57,273 nucleotides of DNA from Bacteroidales bacterium (GTDB lineage Bacteria; Bacteroidota; Bacteroidia; Bacteroidales; UBA10428), in NCBI GenBank assembly GCA_016933335.1, contig JAFGBD010000013.1:1-57273 (forward strand). The letters run 5' to 3'. The notes below the pieces were generated by a model. It made no database searches, was not told the DNA's origin, and worked only from the letters and a program-made list of their open reading frames with translations. A program made the translations under genes and the position numbers. Positions 7,982-16,339 of this stretch are shown piece by piece. The first letter of the stretch is position 1. Each line of letters begins with the position of its first letter.

Positions 7982-8604
7982 AAATCATTCTTTTTTTGCT
8001 GTTCGCAGATACATGAATGATAGAAACTGTTATATTCCTCCTGAAGAGCTGACCCCTTAAAGCTATTACCTGAATATTCCCTGTAATAGATAAATAAAGC
8101 CGGCTTTGGATATGAAAAATAGTCTGTCATATTAACAATGAAAATAATTTGTATTTTGTTTTCAACTTTTTCCAGGACTTTTTCAATGCCCTTTTCGAAT
8201 GTAAAAGAAGGCATATAGACAGACTGGATTTTGCCCTGGGGAAACAACAAAACTGCATTCCCCTGTTCCTTAAGTATCCCGGCAGTGTATTGAATCGATT
8301 CAAGAATGCTTCTGTTTCCTTTCTTTACAGAATATCCTCCTGTTTTGATAAAAAAAGAATATTTTCTCAGTTGCTCCTCAAGCATCATAAAATGAAATTT
8401 CCTTTTAAACAGTTTCAGGTTCAGGTAAAATACCCAGAATCCGTCCCACCAGCTCACATGATTGGCAATGAACAGCAGAGGAAGTCCTTTTTCAAGGTAA
8501 TCTCCTGAAAAGTGCACAAATCTGAAGTTCCGTGATATTTTCCATTTTGTGTAAAATTTAAAAAACGGATATATAATCGGGTGGTGTTGTGCTTTGATGA
8601 TCAT
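7978..8604 (-). CDS. PlsC-like acyltransferase, probably acylating the carotenoid glycoside
   Basis: 208 aa. The lysophosphatidic-acid-acyltransferase motifs are present: N-H-V-S-W-W-D (the HX4D catalytic motif, about 48-54) and LFPQGKIQS (about 120-128). An amphipathic N-terminus would attach it to the inner membrane. It is compact compared with PlsC of phospholipid synthesis. It lies between cruF (6-bp gap) and the glycosyltransferase (4-bp overlap), the same grouping as the CruC/CruD pair of green sulfur bacteria, where the acyltransferase esterifies the carotenoid sugar. That function is inferred from context. Confidence 0.78.
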   Translation of the reverse strand: MIIKAQHHPIIYPFFKFYTKWKISRNFRFVHFSGDYLEKGLPLLFIANHVSWWDGFWVFYLNLKLFKRKFHFMMLEEQLRKYSFFIKTGGYSVKKGNRSILESIQYTAGILKEQGNAVLLFPQGKIQSVYMPSFTFEKGIEKVLEKVENKIQIIFIVNMTDYFSYPKPALFIYYREYSGNSFKGSALQEEYNSFYHSCICEQQKKNDL

Positions 8605-8610
8605 TTACTG

Positions 8611-9279
8611 CTATTTTAAGAAAATGTTCAGGGCAAGAAAAAAGAGAAACTGGCATGATAATATCCATGGAGCCACCGGATTTCTTGTATTTATGTTGTA
8701 CAACCTGATAATCGAATGAAAAACAACAGCAATAGCAAACCAGGCAATATAGTTTTGAATGGGGACAGCTGAATTTTTCCAGTGCCACATATCCATTTTG
8801 GGTGCTGCCGGTTCGAGGATAAAATCATAGACGAGCATTACCAGTGAGGCAAGCAATATCTTCAGAGTGTTGTGAAGCGGATATTTTTCAAAGACGGAAG
8901 ACGATGCATAAACCAGGAACAACCAGTTAAGCCCGATTATTACAGGAGTGTTTAAAATACGCAATCCAAGTGTTTTTCCATAGGTATAGCTGCCAAATAT
9001 CCTGCCTGTGTTAACACCTGCTGCTTCAATTAAATATCCTGCTACTGCAATGGCAAGAAAGACCAGTACCGTTCTGATTGTAAATGAAGCCTCTGCAAAA
9101 AGCATCACAACAAGCAAGCTCAGAATAAGAGTGAGAGGGGTCAGCCGTGCCGATTCTGCTCTTGATTCCGGTTCAATCATCCCGATAAATCCCATCAAAT
9201 AAAGGAAAAATGCAAGCAGCAAAATAACTATTATCTGTACCGTCTTATTGTGTCTGATGTTTGTCAGGAACCTTTTCAT
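8611..9279 (-). CDS. cruF: CruF-family carotenoid 1,2-hydratase
   Basis: 222 aa, about seven membrane helices. It carries the carotenoid-biosynthesis protein (PF04240) signatures: GFIGM at the N-terminus, IEAAGVNTGRIFGSYTYG (about 85-102), then YDFILEPAAPKMDMWHW (about 150-166) and IQNYIAWF. CruF hydrates the psi end group of an acyclic or monocyclic carotenoid to give a tertiary 1-hydroxyl, the acceptor for a glycosyltransferase. That matches the downstream glycosyltransferase and acyltransferase. Archaeal relatives act on bisanhydrobacterioruberin. No lycopene cyclase is present in the window, so the natural substrate here may be acyclic. Confidence 0.85.
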   Translation of the reverse strand: MKRFLTNIRHNKTVQIIVILLLAFFLYLMGFIGMIEPESRAESARLTPLTLILSLLVVMLFAEASFTIRTVLVFLAIAVAGYLIEAAGVNTGRIFGSYTYGKTLGLRILNTPVIIGLNWLFLVYASSSVFEKYPLHNTLKILLASLVMLVYDFILEPAAPKMDMWHWKNSAVPIQNYIAWFAIAVVFHSIIRLYNINTRNPVAPWILSCQFLFFLALNIFLK

Positions 9280-9423
9280 TACATATATCTTTAATTACAG
9301 GAATTTACCCGATGGTGAATTTGTATGAATCATGCACCGAGACGGGAAGGTCATATATCGGTTTTTTTTGCCGGGTCGTCATCATTCCCGGTGTTACGTC
9401 ATTGCATTTTACAACAATCAATC

Positions 9424-10263
9424 TCATATCAGGTTCAGAATGTATAACAAGTAAGTCTTTATGAACAGCAAGATCTTTCTTGCATCGGTTATACGTATTC
9501 GAGATAATATTATGGTTTCTGCAGGTGTTTTCTGAATTTTTTTCAGCAATGTCTTATAAAAAAAGTAGGCAACTGCAACGGCAAGCCTGGATCTGCCGGG
9601 CAGCAGCCTGATACCTTCATAGGATTCCTTAAAATCTAATTTAATTTTTTTGATGATTTTATCTTTTATCTCTTTGGTGAAATTGCCGTTGACCAGTTCC
9701 GGAAAGTATTGCCTTCTGAGCTCCTCAGTATCATTCTTCAGATCGCGGAGGAAATTTACTTTTTGAAATGCCGAGCCCAGCTTCATTGCAGGTCCTTTCA
9801 GCTGTTTAAAGAGTGTCTCATCCCCGTTTACGAATACCCTGAGACACATCAATCCGACAACATCAGCAGAACCATAAATATATTCATTCATTTCCTGATC
9901 AGTGCTGTATTTGGTTTTTTGAAGGTCGGATTTCATGCTCTTCAGAAAGGCCTGAATAAGCGATTTATCTATGTTATAATGATTGATGGTTAAGATGAAT
10001 GAATGGATGACGGGATTTAAGCTAACACCGCATTTCAAAGCCTTATAATATTCGTTTTCAAATGATTCCAGCAGCTGCTTCCTGTCTACGCCGGAAAAAG
10101 TGTCAACAATCTCATCAGCAAATCTTACAAAACCATAAATACTATGGATTGCCCTTTTTTTATCCTTCTCAAGGAGACCGACTGCCGTTGAAAAGGATGT
10201 GCTGTATTTTCTGGTGACCAATCTGCTGATTTGATATGTGACACTGTTGAATAATATGTCCAT
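9424..10263 (-). CDS. crtB: Phytoene synthase
   Basis: 279 aa. This is the squalene/phytoene synthase fold, with the first aspartate-rich motif RFADEIVDTF (about 47-56) and the second region FQKVNFLRDLKND (about 165-177), which bind the Mg-diphosphates. The AIHSIYGFVR segment before the first motif is also typical. It condenses two geranylgeranyl diphosphates to phytoene, the first committed step. It is the first gene of the operon, with a -7 box 19 nt before its start. A 144-bp gap separates it from cruF, in which I see no gene. Squalene synthase is a less likely alternative given crtI. Confidence 0.88.
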   Translation of the reverse strand: MDILFNSVTYQISRLVTRKYSTSFSTAVGLLEKDKKRAIHSIYGFVRFADEIVDTFSGVDRKQLLESFENEYYKALKCGVSLNPVIHSFILTINHYNIDKSLIQAFLKSMKSDLQKTKYSTDQEMNEYIYGSADVVGLMCLRVFVNGDETLFKQLKGPAMKLGSAFQKVNFLRDLKNDTEELRRQYFPELVNGNFTKEIKDKIIKKIKLDFKESYEGIRLLPGRSRLAVAVAYFFYKTLLKKIQKTPAETIILSRIRITDARKILLFIKTYLLYILNLI

Positions 10264-10282
10264 ATAAAAACAATATGCTATA

Positions 10283-10290
10283 CAAATATA
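10283..10290 (-). promoter_or_regulatory. -7 box (TATATTTG) of the carotenoid operon
   Basis: Exact TAnnTTTG on the minus strand, 19 nt before the crtB start. No -33 TTTG is found at the usual distance. Confidence 0.45.
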
Positions 10291-10375
10291 TATTTAATTG
10301 TCATTTTTTCTGAAAAGGATTATTAAGATTGTGTTGTTTTGTTCTGGTTTTCATCTATTTTTATTTTTTAAAACC

Positions 10376-10880
10376 ATGAACCGGATCGACAATGACAGAC
10401 TCAGTGAATACCTGTTGTTCAAGCAACATCTTCTTCCTGAATCTGTTTCGGAAAGCATCGTACATATTGCCGAAGAATTGTGCGGGTTGCATGCGACCTG
10501 TCCTGCTACCCCTTATTTGTCATTGTTTGCCTGCCATGGATCCTTATATTATGGGTTATAAAATCCGTCGCCGGTTTATTGATGAAGCATTTTATGATTA
10601 TGTATTTGACAGGTTTGGCAATGCTTCTCCTGTCATCGTTCTGAACGGTGCAATAATTGGTGTCTGGGATGTGGCTGATGATAAAAACCTTGTAAAGTTT
10701 TTTCTTTTTAATCAGATGCAGGATGATATCTATGAAAAAGTAATTGAGACAGGTATCAGTGTTGGCAGGTTTTATTGTGAAAGGGAAGTTGATATCATGG
10801 AGGTCAGATCAATGATCCCCGTAAAAAAACTGACTGCCGGGAGCTTCATGTCGCCATTGAAAAACATGCCTGGGGAATGA
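10376..10880 (+). pseudogene. Broken HTH_42 winged-helix DNA-binding protein
   Basis: Two frames carry the two ends of one protein family. From ATG 10376 the first frame reads MNRIDNDRLSEYLLFKQHLL and LCGLHATCPATPYLSLFAC, the N-terminus of HTH_42 (YcaQ-like) winged-helix proteins, and stops at 10561. A different frame then carries YDYVFDRFGNASPVIVLNG, IIGVWDV and GISVGRFY, the C-terminal domain, ending at 10880. These proteins are normally around 350-400 residues, so roughly half is deleted and the remainder is frameshifted. Relatives act in DNA interstrand-crosslink repair or are uncharacterised. The call rests on recognised end motifs only. Confidence 0.6.
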
Positions 10881-10902
10881 GGATGGATTCAGGTATTGGC
10901 CA

Positions 10903-11385
10903 TCAACAATTTTTCCGGAAAATGATCTTATTATCTCCCGGGGCATAAAAATCGGGCAATTCTGCCTGAACCACATAATTCTTTTTTTGGTAAAAAGCCC
11001 TTGTTGGCGCATAAGTTGGCCTCGAAGATGTTTCAATCCAGATATTCCTGCCTCCTTTGCCCGAAATGATCGCTTCCGTATGCATCAGTATCTTACTTCC
11101 CAATCCCTTGTTCATGGAAGCTTTATGTACTGCGAACCAATAGATGTCATAGCTTGCTGTAGTGCATGGTGCAGCTCCGTAACAGCTGAATCCGAGTACT
11201 TTGTTTTCATGCTCTGCAATGACAAAATGATATCCGGATGATTCATCTCCCTTCCTGAGCGTTAATTCGACAATATCAATCGCAACCTGAACTTCATAAT
11301 CATAAAAGAAGCCTGTTGAAAGGAGCAACTCTCTTATCTTTTTCTTATCGGATCTTTTCAGCCGATACCTGAAATGATAATCCAT
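10903..11385 (-). CDS. GNAT-family N-acetyltransferase, last gene of the KamA operon
   Basis: 160 aa, one GNAT domain. Strand beta-4 and the acetyl-CoA-binding loop read FAVHKASMNKGLGSKIL (about 84-100), with a following TEAIISGKGGRNIWIETSS and the terminal TRAFYQKKNYV motif common to the fold. It starts 5 bp after the ATP-grasp gene stops, so it is surely in the same transcript. The acceptor is unknown. In this operon a free amine on a lysine- or beta-lysine-derived product is the natural guess, but aminoglycoside-like or protein targets cannot be excluded. Confidence 0.75.
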   Translation of the reverse strand: MDYHFRYRLKRSDKKKIRELLLSTGFFYDYEVQVAIDIVELTLRKGDESSGYHFVIAEHENKVLGFSCYGAAPCTTASYDIYWFAVHKASMNKGLGSKILMHTEAIISGKGGRNIWIETSSRPTYAPTRAFYQKKNYVVQAELPDFYAPGDNKIIFRKNC

Positions 11386-11390
11386 ACCTG

Positions 11391-12368
11391 TTAATTTAGC
11401 TCTTCAGAAATTCTCTGGATGATTGTTTGATTATCAAAGCCTGCATACCTCGCCGCTGCGATAAAACCACTGTCAGGAGATATACAGGGATTACCGTTTA
11501 TTTCTATAACATAAGGATTGGAATCCCCGTCAACTCTGAAATCGACCCTTGCATATCCTTTCAGGTTAAAGTACTTCCAGCAATTCAGACAAATTTTTTT
11601 CAACTCGGAATATAGAAATGATTTTGTGTCCGGTGTTTCAAAGCTACGTATGGTGTTTTTGTATTCCGTTGATTGTGTATTCCATTTAGCTTTATAACCT
11701 ATTATTCTGGGCTTTCCGGGAGGAAAATCCTTAAAAATCATTTCGGCAGGCGGAAGCACATTAATTTTGCCTTTGCCTCCCAGGATACTGATGTTAAACT
11801 CTCTGCCTTCAATATATTCTTCGATAAAATAATGCGTGGGTGACAGCGTTGCGATTCTTTTCATTTTGATTGAATCATTGACATCAAATACCGCATCTTC
11901 ATCAAGGCCCACAGAGCCATCCTCCCATACTGGCTTGACAATATACCGCTTTGCCGGTTCAAGTCTTTCAGCCTCATTTACCTGATAAAATTCAGGGGTG
12001 GAAATTTTATAATGATTCATCATTCTTTTCGCCAGCAGCTTATTGGTTGTGATGAACAATGCTTCCAGGGGTGTTCCTGTATATTGAATATGGTGGGCAT
12101 TCAGAAGAGCCGGACCAATGTATAACAGCTCTCCTTTTTCAAAAACCGATTCCACAAGGTTGAAAACAAATAATGGCCTGCGTTTTTTAACTTTCAGGAT
12201 GTCATTATACGGATTTTTCCCAAGCTCCATAGGAAAAGCGTCATAACCAAGCTGCCTGTAAGCTTCTGCGACAAGGTTAACCTGCTGCAAAACATCTGCT
12301 TCATCAGGATTACTATGATCATAAACCTTGTTATGCAATATGACTACCAGTTTATTCTTTTTTTCCAT
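11391..12368 (-). CDS. D-Ala-D-Ala-ligase-like ATP-grasp enzyme (second of pair)
   Basis: 325 aa. The N-terminal domain is unlike Ddl. The ATP-grasp region starts near 115 (FITTNKLLAKRMM), with IVKPVWEDGSVGLDED (about 143-158) for the nucleotide loop, EEYIEGREFNISILGG, and the Mg-binding end ARVDFRVDGD/EINGNP (about 270-295), then CISPDSGFIAAARYAG. It should make an amide (peptide-like) bond from a carboxylate and an amine with ATP. It overlaps the preceding ligase by 17 bp, so the pair are translationally coupled. The genomic setting and divergence argue against a cell-wall Ddl. Confidence 0.75.
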   Translation of the reverse strand: MEKKNKLVVILHNKVYDHSNPDEADVLQQVNLVAEAYRQLGYDAFPMELGKNPYNDILKVKKRRPLFVFNLVESVFEKGELLYIGPALLNAHHIQYTGTPLEALFITTNKLLAKRMMNHYKISTPEFYQVNEAERLEPAKRYIVKPVWEDGSVGLDEDAVFDVNDSIKMKRIATLSPTHYFIEEYIEGREFNISILGGKGKINVLPPAEMIFKDFPPGKPRIIGYKAKWNTQSTEYKNTIRSFETPDTKSFLYSELKKICLNCWKYFNLKGYARVDFRVDGDSNPYVIEINGNPCISPDSGFIAAARYAGFDNQTIIQRISEELN

Positions 12369-13335
12369 TGATTCTCAGTTTCGCTGACTGCATAATCTCA
12401 CCTATCAACTGTGTATAAGAGATCCCGTTCATGCGGGCAATGATGGGCAGATCTGAGTGTGTCGGATTCAGACCTGCAAGCGGATTTATTTCCAGGAAGT
12501 TCAGCCTTCCTTCTTTATCCATCCTGAGATCCACTCTTCCTCCATCGTTTGCGTTAAGTACATTCCAGACTTTCAGTGCAACTTCGGCACACCCATTAAG
12601 AAGCTTCCCTTTAACGGGAATATAATGAATGAGCTCTTTATAGTTTTCCTTGTTATAATAGGAATAGATATTGCCTGCCTGTTTGCTGTAAATAATTTCC
12701 ATTCCTCCGATCACTCTGGCGTATTCGTGATTTCCGACGATTCCGATTGTAAACTCCCTTCCCGGCAGGAATTCTTCCACAAGCACAGGCTGGTTGTATT
12801 TTTGAAGCAGGCCGGCACAAACGGCTATCAGTTCCTGCCTGCTGTTGATAACTGACTTTTCATGAATTCCTTTTCCGGTGCCTTCTGCAACCGGTTTCGC
12901 AAACAACGGATAGCTCAAACGGATTTTGCCGGTATCGGCCAGGTCTCCGACGACAAAAAATTCAGGAGTCAGTATACCGGCATCCCTTACGATTCTTTTG
13001 CTGTATGATTTGTTCAGTGACACACCCAGGGTCACAGCTCCTGAAAAGACATAAGGGATTTTGTAAGCATCAAGCAGGGCAGGGACCAGAGATTCCCGGC
13101 TGTCACCATACATTCCTTCACAAATATTAAACACCAGGTCCCATTTTTCGCCTTTTAACAATGCATTCATCAGCCGGCGTGCATTACCGATCCGGCGGGT
13201 CTCATAGCCGTTTTCCATCAATGCATTTTCAATGCCGTCGATGGTCTCCTCCTTGTCAAACTCTGCAGTTTCTTCAGGAGAGTATCCTTCTTTCAGATAA
13301 TCTGAACGAAGGTCATATGTTAATCCAATCTTCAT
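12352..13335 (-). CDS. D-Ala-D-Ala-ligase-like ATP-grasp enzyme (first of pair)
   Basis: 327 aa. The N-terminal domain ends FNICEGMYGDSRESLVPAL (about 70-88), a Ddl-family hallmark, then IPYVFSGAVTLGVSLNK. The ATP-grasp core shows FAKPVAEGTGKGI (about 144-156), VEEFLPGREFTIGI, and the Mg ligands GRVDLRMD and FLEINPLAGLNPTHSDLP (about 265-300). It is closer to Ddl than its partner but about as long as Ddl and embedded in a KamA operon. It starts within the end of the GNAT-HDAC gene (ATGA overlap). Predicted carboxylate-amine ligase for a small peptide or amino-acid conjugate; substrates unknown. Confidence 0.77.
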   Translation of the reverse strand: MKIGLTYDLRSDYLKEGYSPEETAEFDKEETIDGIENALMENGYETRRIGNARRLMNALLKGEKWDLVFNICEGMYGDSRESLVPALLDAYKIPYVFSGAVTLGVSLNKSYSKRIVRDAGILTPEFFVVGDLADTGKIRLSYPLFAKPVAEGTGKGIHEKSVINSRQELIAVCAGLLQKYNQPVLVEEFLPGREFTIGIVGNHEYARVIGGMEIIYSKQAGNIYSYYNKENYKELIHYIPVKGKLLNGCAEVALKVWNVLNANDGGRVDLRMDKEGRLNFLEINPLAGLNPTHSDLPIIARMNGISYTQLIGEIMQSAKLRINGKKE

Positions 13336-15077
13336 TTTTTCTTATTGAATTTCGTTTTCCAGAATCCTTCAAAAAAATTTCTGGCGTTGATGCCAAGTGA
13401 ACGGTTTCTGTAACCACCCTCCTGTATAAAAAGCGTCTGACAGGGCATTTCTCCTATGATTTCACCATTTTTTCTGAAGTCACCTGCCGAAAGCTTCCAT
13501 GTACCCGTAGGATCACCTTTTGCCGTATCAAGTCCCAGGCAAACGATGAGGTATACAGGATGATATTTTTTTATAGCCTTCAGGGCGCTGATCAGAACCT
13601 GCCGGTAATCATCCCCGGTGATGTTTTCTTTCAGGGGGTAATTCAGGTTAAAATTCAAACCCTCACCTTCACCCCTCTCATCTGCAAAACCTGAAAAATA
13701 CGGATAGGCGAATGAAGGATGTCCGTGAATGGATATGGTAAGTACATCATTACGCCGGTAAAAAATCTGCTGCTGCCCATTGCCATGATGATAATCGATA
13801 TCAAGAATGGCTATTCTGCCATACCTGCTCAGGTAATTGGCTGCAATGGCAGCACTGTTAAAATAACAAAAGCCGCCAAAAACATTTGTTTCGGCATGAT
13901 GCCCCGGAGGTCTGATAAGCGCATAGACGGCATTATGTCCTGCAAGCAAAAGGTCTGCTCCGGTCAGGGCACAGTTAACAGCACGTCGTGCAGCAAGAAA
14001 TGCGTTTTTATTTAACGGGGTGAAGGTATCCATGCAATAGTATCCTGCAAGTACCGACAGATCAGCAGGCGGGCGTGATGCATTTCTTAACGGGAATACA
14101 TAAGGGTATACAGATTTTCCTTCAGGCATCTTTTCACAGACTTTCTTAAAATACTCCACATATTTCCTGCTATGGATACCGGTGATATGCGACTCGGAAT
14201 AATTATTTACCCGGACAGGATTGAAGACGCCGGTTTTTTCAATTTCCTTTAAAATACTTATAATCCTGACCGGTGCTTCAAGATATCCTACTTCGCGGAC
14301 ATGATGGATGATATGACGATCGTTAATGACCAGCGCAATCTTTTCCTTTATCTGGTGATTTCTTTTATCGAAAGGCACCTGCTTTTTCCGGTATCTGAAT
14401 TCTCTGAGCCTGACAGGATCATCAGTAATCGAATTTTCAACCATCGTGATATATGACTCAGGGCAGTATTCAGGATATTTACGTTCCAGTATGACCCTGA
14501 CGATCGATTTCAGTTGTTTTGCAGAAATGGATACCTCTCTGTCCAGGCTGTCGAGAACAAGATAAGGCGGACAATCATCACCGGCATTTACAGGTGTTTC
14601 ATATGCCGTTCCGGTAATAGGTCTTGCTCCGTACTGTTCATAAAAAGCAAGTCGTGCCTTGTTCTGTTCAATATATTGCTGATTTCTGCATAAACCGGGA
14701 TCATCAGGTAAACATTCCATGAATAATCCAAGGGTATTTAACATACGGGCTTCTTCACGTGCACGTTCATACAATGCACCTCCTGTACCCGATGATGTTC
14801 TCCCTGGTTTTACAGCAAGATAATCGAGAAAGCAAAAATGCTTGTCCGGCATGTACAATACCAGTGCGAAACCGCGTACATTCAGGCGTCCGTCTTCAGC
14901 GACAATCATGATACTGGAGAATTTGTGTTTCAGCGGATCTGTCAGCTGGTTTGCTATATCCTGGATTTTTTCTTCACGGACCTCCGCAAAATGCTTTCTG
15001 ATGATATCAAATACCTGATGCAATGCATTCTGATTGGCCGGTATGAGTGCATCAGAGATCTTACGTATTCTGAACAT
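13332..15077 (-). CDS. GNAT-histone deacetylase/acetylpolyamine amidohydrolase fusion
   Basis: 581 aa, two enzymes in one chain. Residues about 1-180 are a GNAT acetyltransferase (FLDYLAVKPGRTSSGTGGALY, about 83-103, for acetyl-CoA). About 235-575 is a class II HDAC-like deacetylase with RPPGHHA (389-395), DIDYHHGNG (426-434), GLD (515-517) and EGGY (553-556). The Zn ligands Asp428, His430 and Asp517 and the general-base His pair are all present, so it should be active. Bacterial relatives deacetylate acetylpolyamines or acetyl-lysine-type amines. Having addition and removal of acetyl in one protein suggests temporary protection of an amine. It starts 2 bp after kamA stops. Confidence 0.85.
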   Translation of the reverse strand: MFRIRKISDALIPANQNALHQVFDIIRKHFAEVREEKIQDIANQLTDPLKHKFSSIMIVAEDGRLNVRGFALVLYMPDKHFCFLDYLAVKPGRTSSGTGGALYERAREEARMLNTLGLFMECLPDDPGLCRNQQYIEQNKARLAFYEQYGARPITGTAYETPVNAGDDCPPYLVLDSLDREVSISAKQLKSIVRVILERKYPEYCPESYITMVENSITDDPVRLREFRYRKKQVPFDKRNHQIKEKIALVINDRHIIHHVREVGYLEAPVRIISILKEIEKTGVFNPVRVNNYSESHITGIHSRKYVEYFKKVCEKMPEGKSVYPYVFPLRNASRPPADLSVLAGYYCMDTFTPLNKNAFLAARRAVNCALTGADLLLAGHNAVYALIRPPGHHAETNVFGGFCYFNSAAIAANYLSRYGRIAILDIDYHHGNGQQQIFYRRNDVLTISIHGHPSFAYPYFSGFADERGEGEGLNFNLNYPLKENITGDDYRQVLISALKAIKKYHPVYLIVCLGLDTAKGDPTGTWKLSAGDFRKNGEIIGEMPCQTLFIQEGGYRNRSLGINARNFFEGFWKTKFNKKK

Positions 15078-15079
15078 GG

Positions 15080-16339
15080 TCAGCCTATTTCATCCGGATA
15101 GTAAAATCGCTTACCTTCATAGTTTTGCAGAACAATGTTATGGCCATCCTTTCCGAGATAATATTCGGGCAGAAGCGGAATTTTGCCTCCTCCGCCAGGG
15201 GCGTCAATCACATAATGAGGAACTGCATAACCTGAGGTATGTCCGCGAAGTCCTTTGATTATTTCGATACCCTTTTGTACAGGTGTTCTGAAATGCGATG
15301 AGCCGGGGATGGGATCACATTGATAAATATAGTAAGGTCTGACACGGTTGATCAGTAATCCGTGCATCAGCTGGCGCATCGTCCTGACATTGTCATTGAT
15401 GCCTTTAAGCAGGACAGTCTGGCTGCCAAGGGGTATACCGGCATCTGCAAGGCGTGAGCAGGCTTCATAAACCTCAGGTGTCAGTTCATCGGGATGCATG
15501 AAATGAATACTCATATATAAAGGATGATACCTTTTCAGCATTTTAACGAGTCCGCAGGTAATTCTTTGTGGAAGTACAACAGGTGCTTTTGTGCCTATCC
15601 TGATGATCTCGATATGAGGGATATTACGCAGGGATGTCAACAGATATTCCAGGTGAGTTTCAGGAATGGTCAGGGGATCACCTCCCGAAACAATAACATC
15701 CCTTATTTGCTTATTATTACGGATATATTCAAGGGCCTGTTGCCAGGCTGATAATCCGTAATGCACTTTTTCTTTGGCAACCATATGAGATCGTGTGCAG
15801 TACCTGCAGTAAGTCGCACAAAATCCTGTTGCAAGGAATAAAACCCTGTCAGGATAACGGTGTACCAGATTTGGCGCTGGTGAGCAATTTTCTTCATGAA
15901 GCGGATCAGAACATTCTCCCGGCGTAACGATTAGTTCGTATGCTGTCGGTACAACACCCTTTCTGATCGGATTAGTCTGATTGCTGCCGGCCATAAGGCT
16001 GGCATAATAAGGAGTGATTCTCAGGGGCAGACGTTTGGCAGCTACAATAGACTCAAAGTCTTTAACACCAGAGAAGTCGATTACCTGGGATAATTTTTTG
16101 AAAGTGGTGTAGCTGTTTTGAATCTGCCAATTCCAGTTGTTCCATTTGTCAATAGTAACATCCGGAAAGTTCTTGCACATGAATTCGACGGAGGCAGGAC
16201 TGGCAACTGAAAAATCTGATGGTTGATTTTTTGATTTCTGATAAGCTTTTACAAGTGCAGAATCAAGGGTTGATTCTGCAAGCACGAGGGGAACCTCTGC
16301 TTCAGCAGAGGAAAACTCCTGATTTTTGCTACCGTTCAT
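15080..16339 (-). CDS. kamA: KamA-family radical SAM aminomutase (lysine 2,3-aminomutase)
   Basis: 419 aa. The radical-SAM cluster motif C-A-T-Y-C-R-Y-C lies at 174-181. The PLP lysine is in D-A-P-G-G-G-G-K (about 379-386). Both lysine-carboxylate/amine contact regions of clostridial lysine 2,3-aminomutase are kept (Y-Q-C-D near 340 and V-I-D-A-P-G near 380), so L-lysine to L-beta-lysine is the best call. EpmB-type enzymes are shorter and lack the C-terminal extension seen here. It is the first gene of a five-gene operon. beta-Lysine is known as an osmolyte precursor (with an acetyltransferase) and as a building block of peptide natural products. Confidence 0.87.
   Translation of the reverse strand: MNGSKNQEFSSAEAEVPLVLAESTLDSALVKAYQKSKNQPSDFSVASPASVEFMCKNFPDVTIDKWNNWNWQIQNSYTTFKKLSQVIDFSGVKDFESIVAAKRLPLRITPYYASLMAGSNQTNPIRKGVVPTAYELIVTPGECSDPLHEENCSPAPNLVHRYPDRVLFLATGFCATYCRYCTRSHMVAKEKVHYGLSAWQQALEYIRNNKQIRDVIVSGGDPLTIPETHLEYLLTSLRNIPHIEIIRIGTKAPVVLPQRITCGLVKMLKRYHPLYMSIHFMHPDELTPEVYEACSRLADAGIPLGSQTVLLKGINDNVRTMRQLMHGLLINRVRPYYIYQCDPIPGSSHFRTPVQKGIEIIKGLRGHTSGYAVPHYVIDAPGGGGKIPLLPEYYLGKDGHNIVLQNYEGKRFYYPDEIG

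Noticed and set aside
9280..9423. Gene in the crtB-cruF gap
   Set aside because: Open frames here are short, cross gene ends and show no domain; treated as a leader or spacer.
11391..13335. Cell-wall ddl genes
   Set aside because: Two adjacent, diverged copies inside a KamA operon, far from murein genes, do not fit a housekeeping Ddl.
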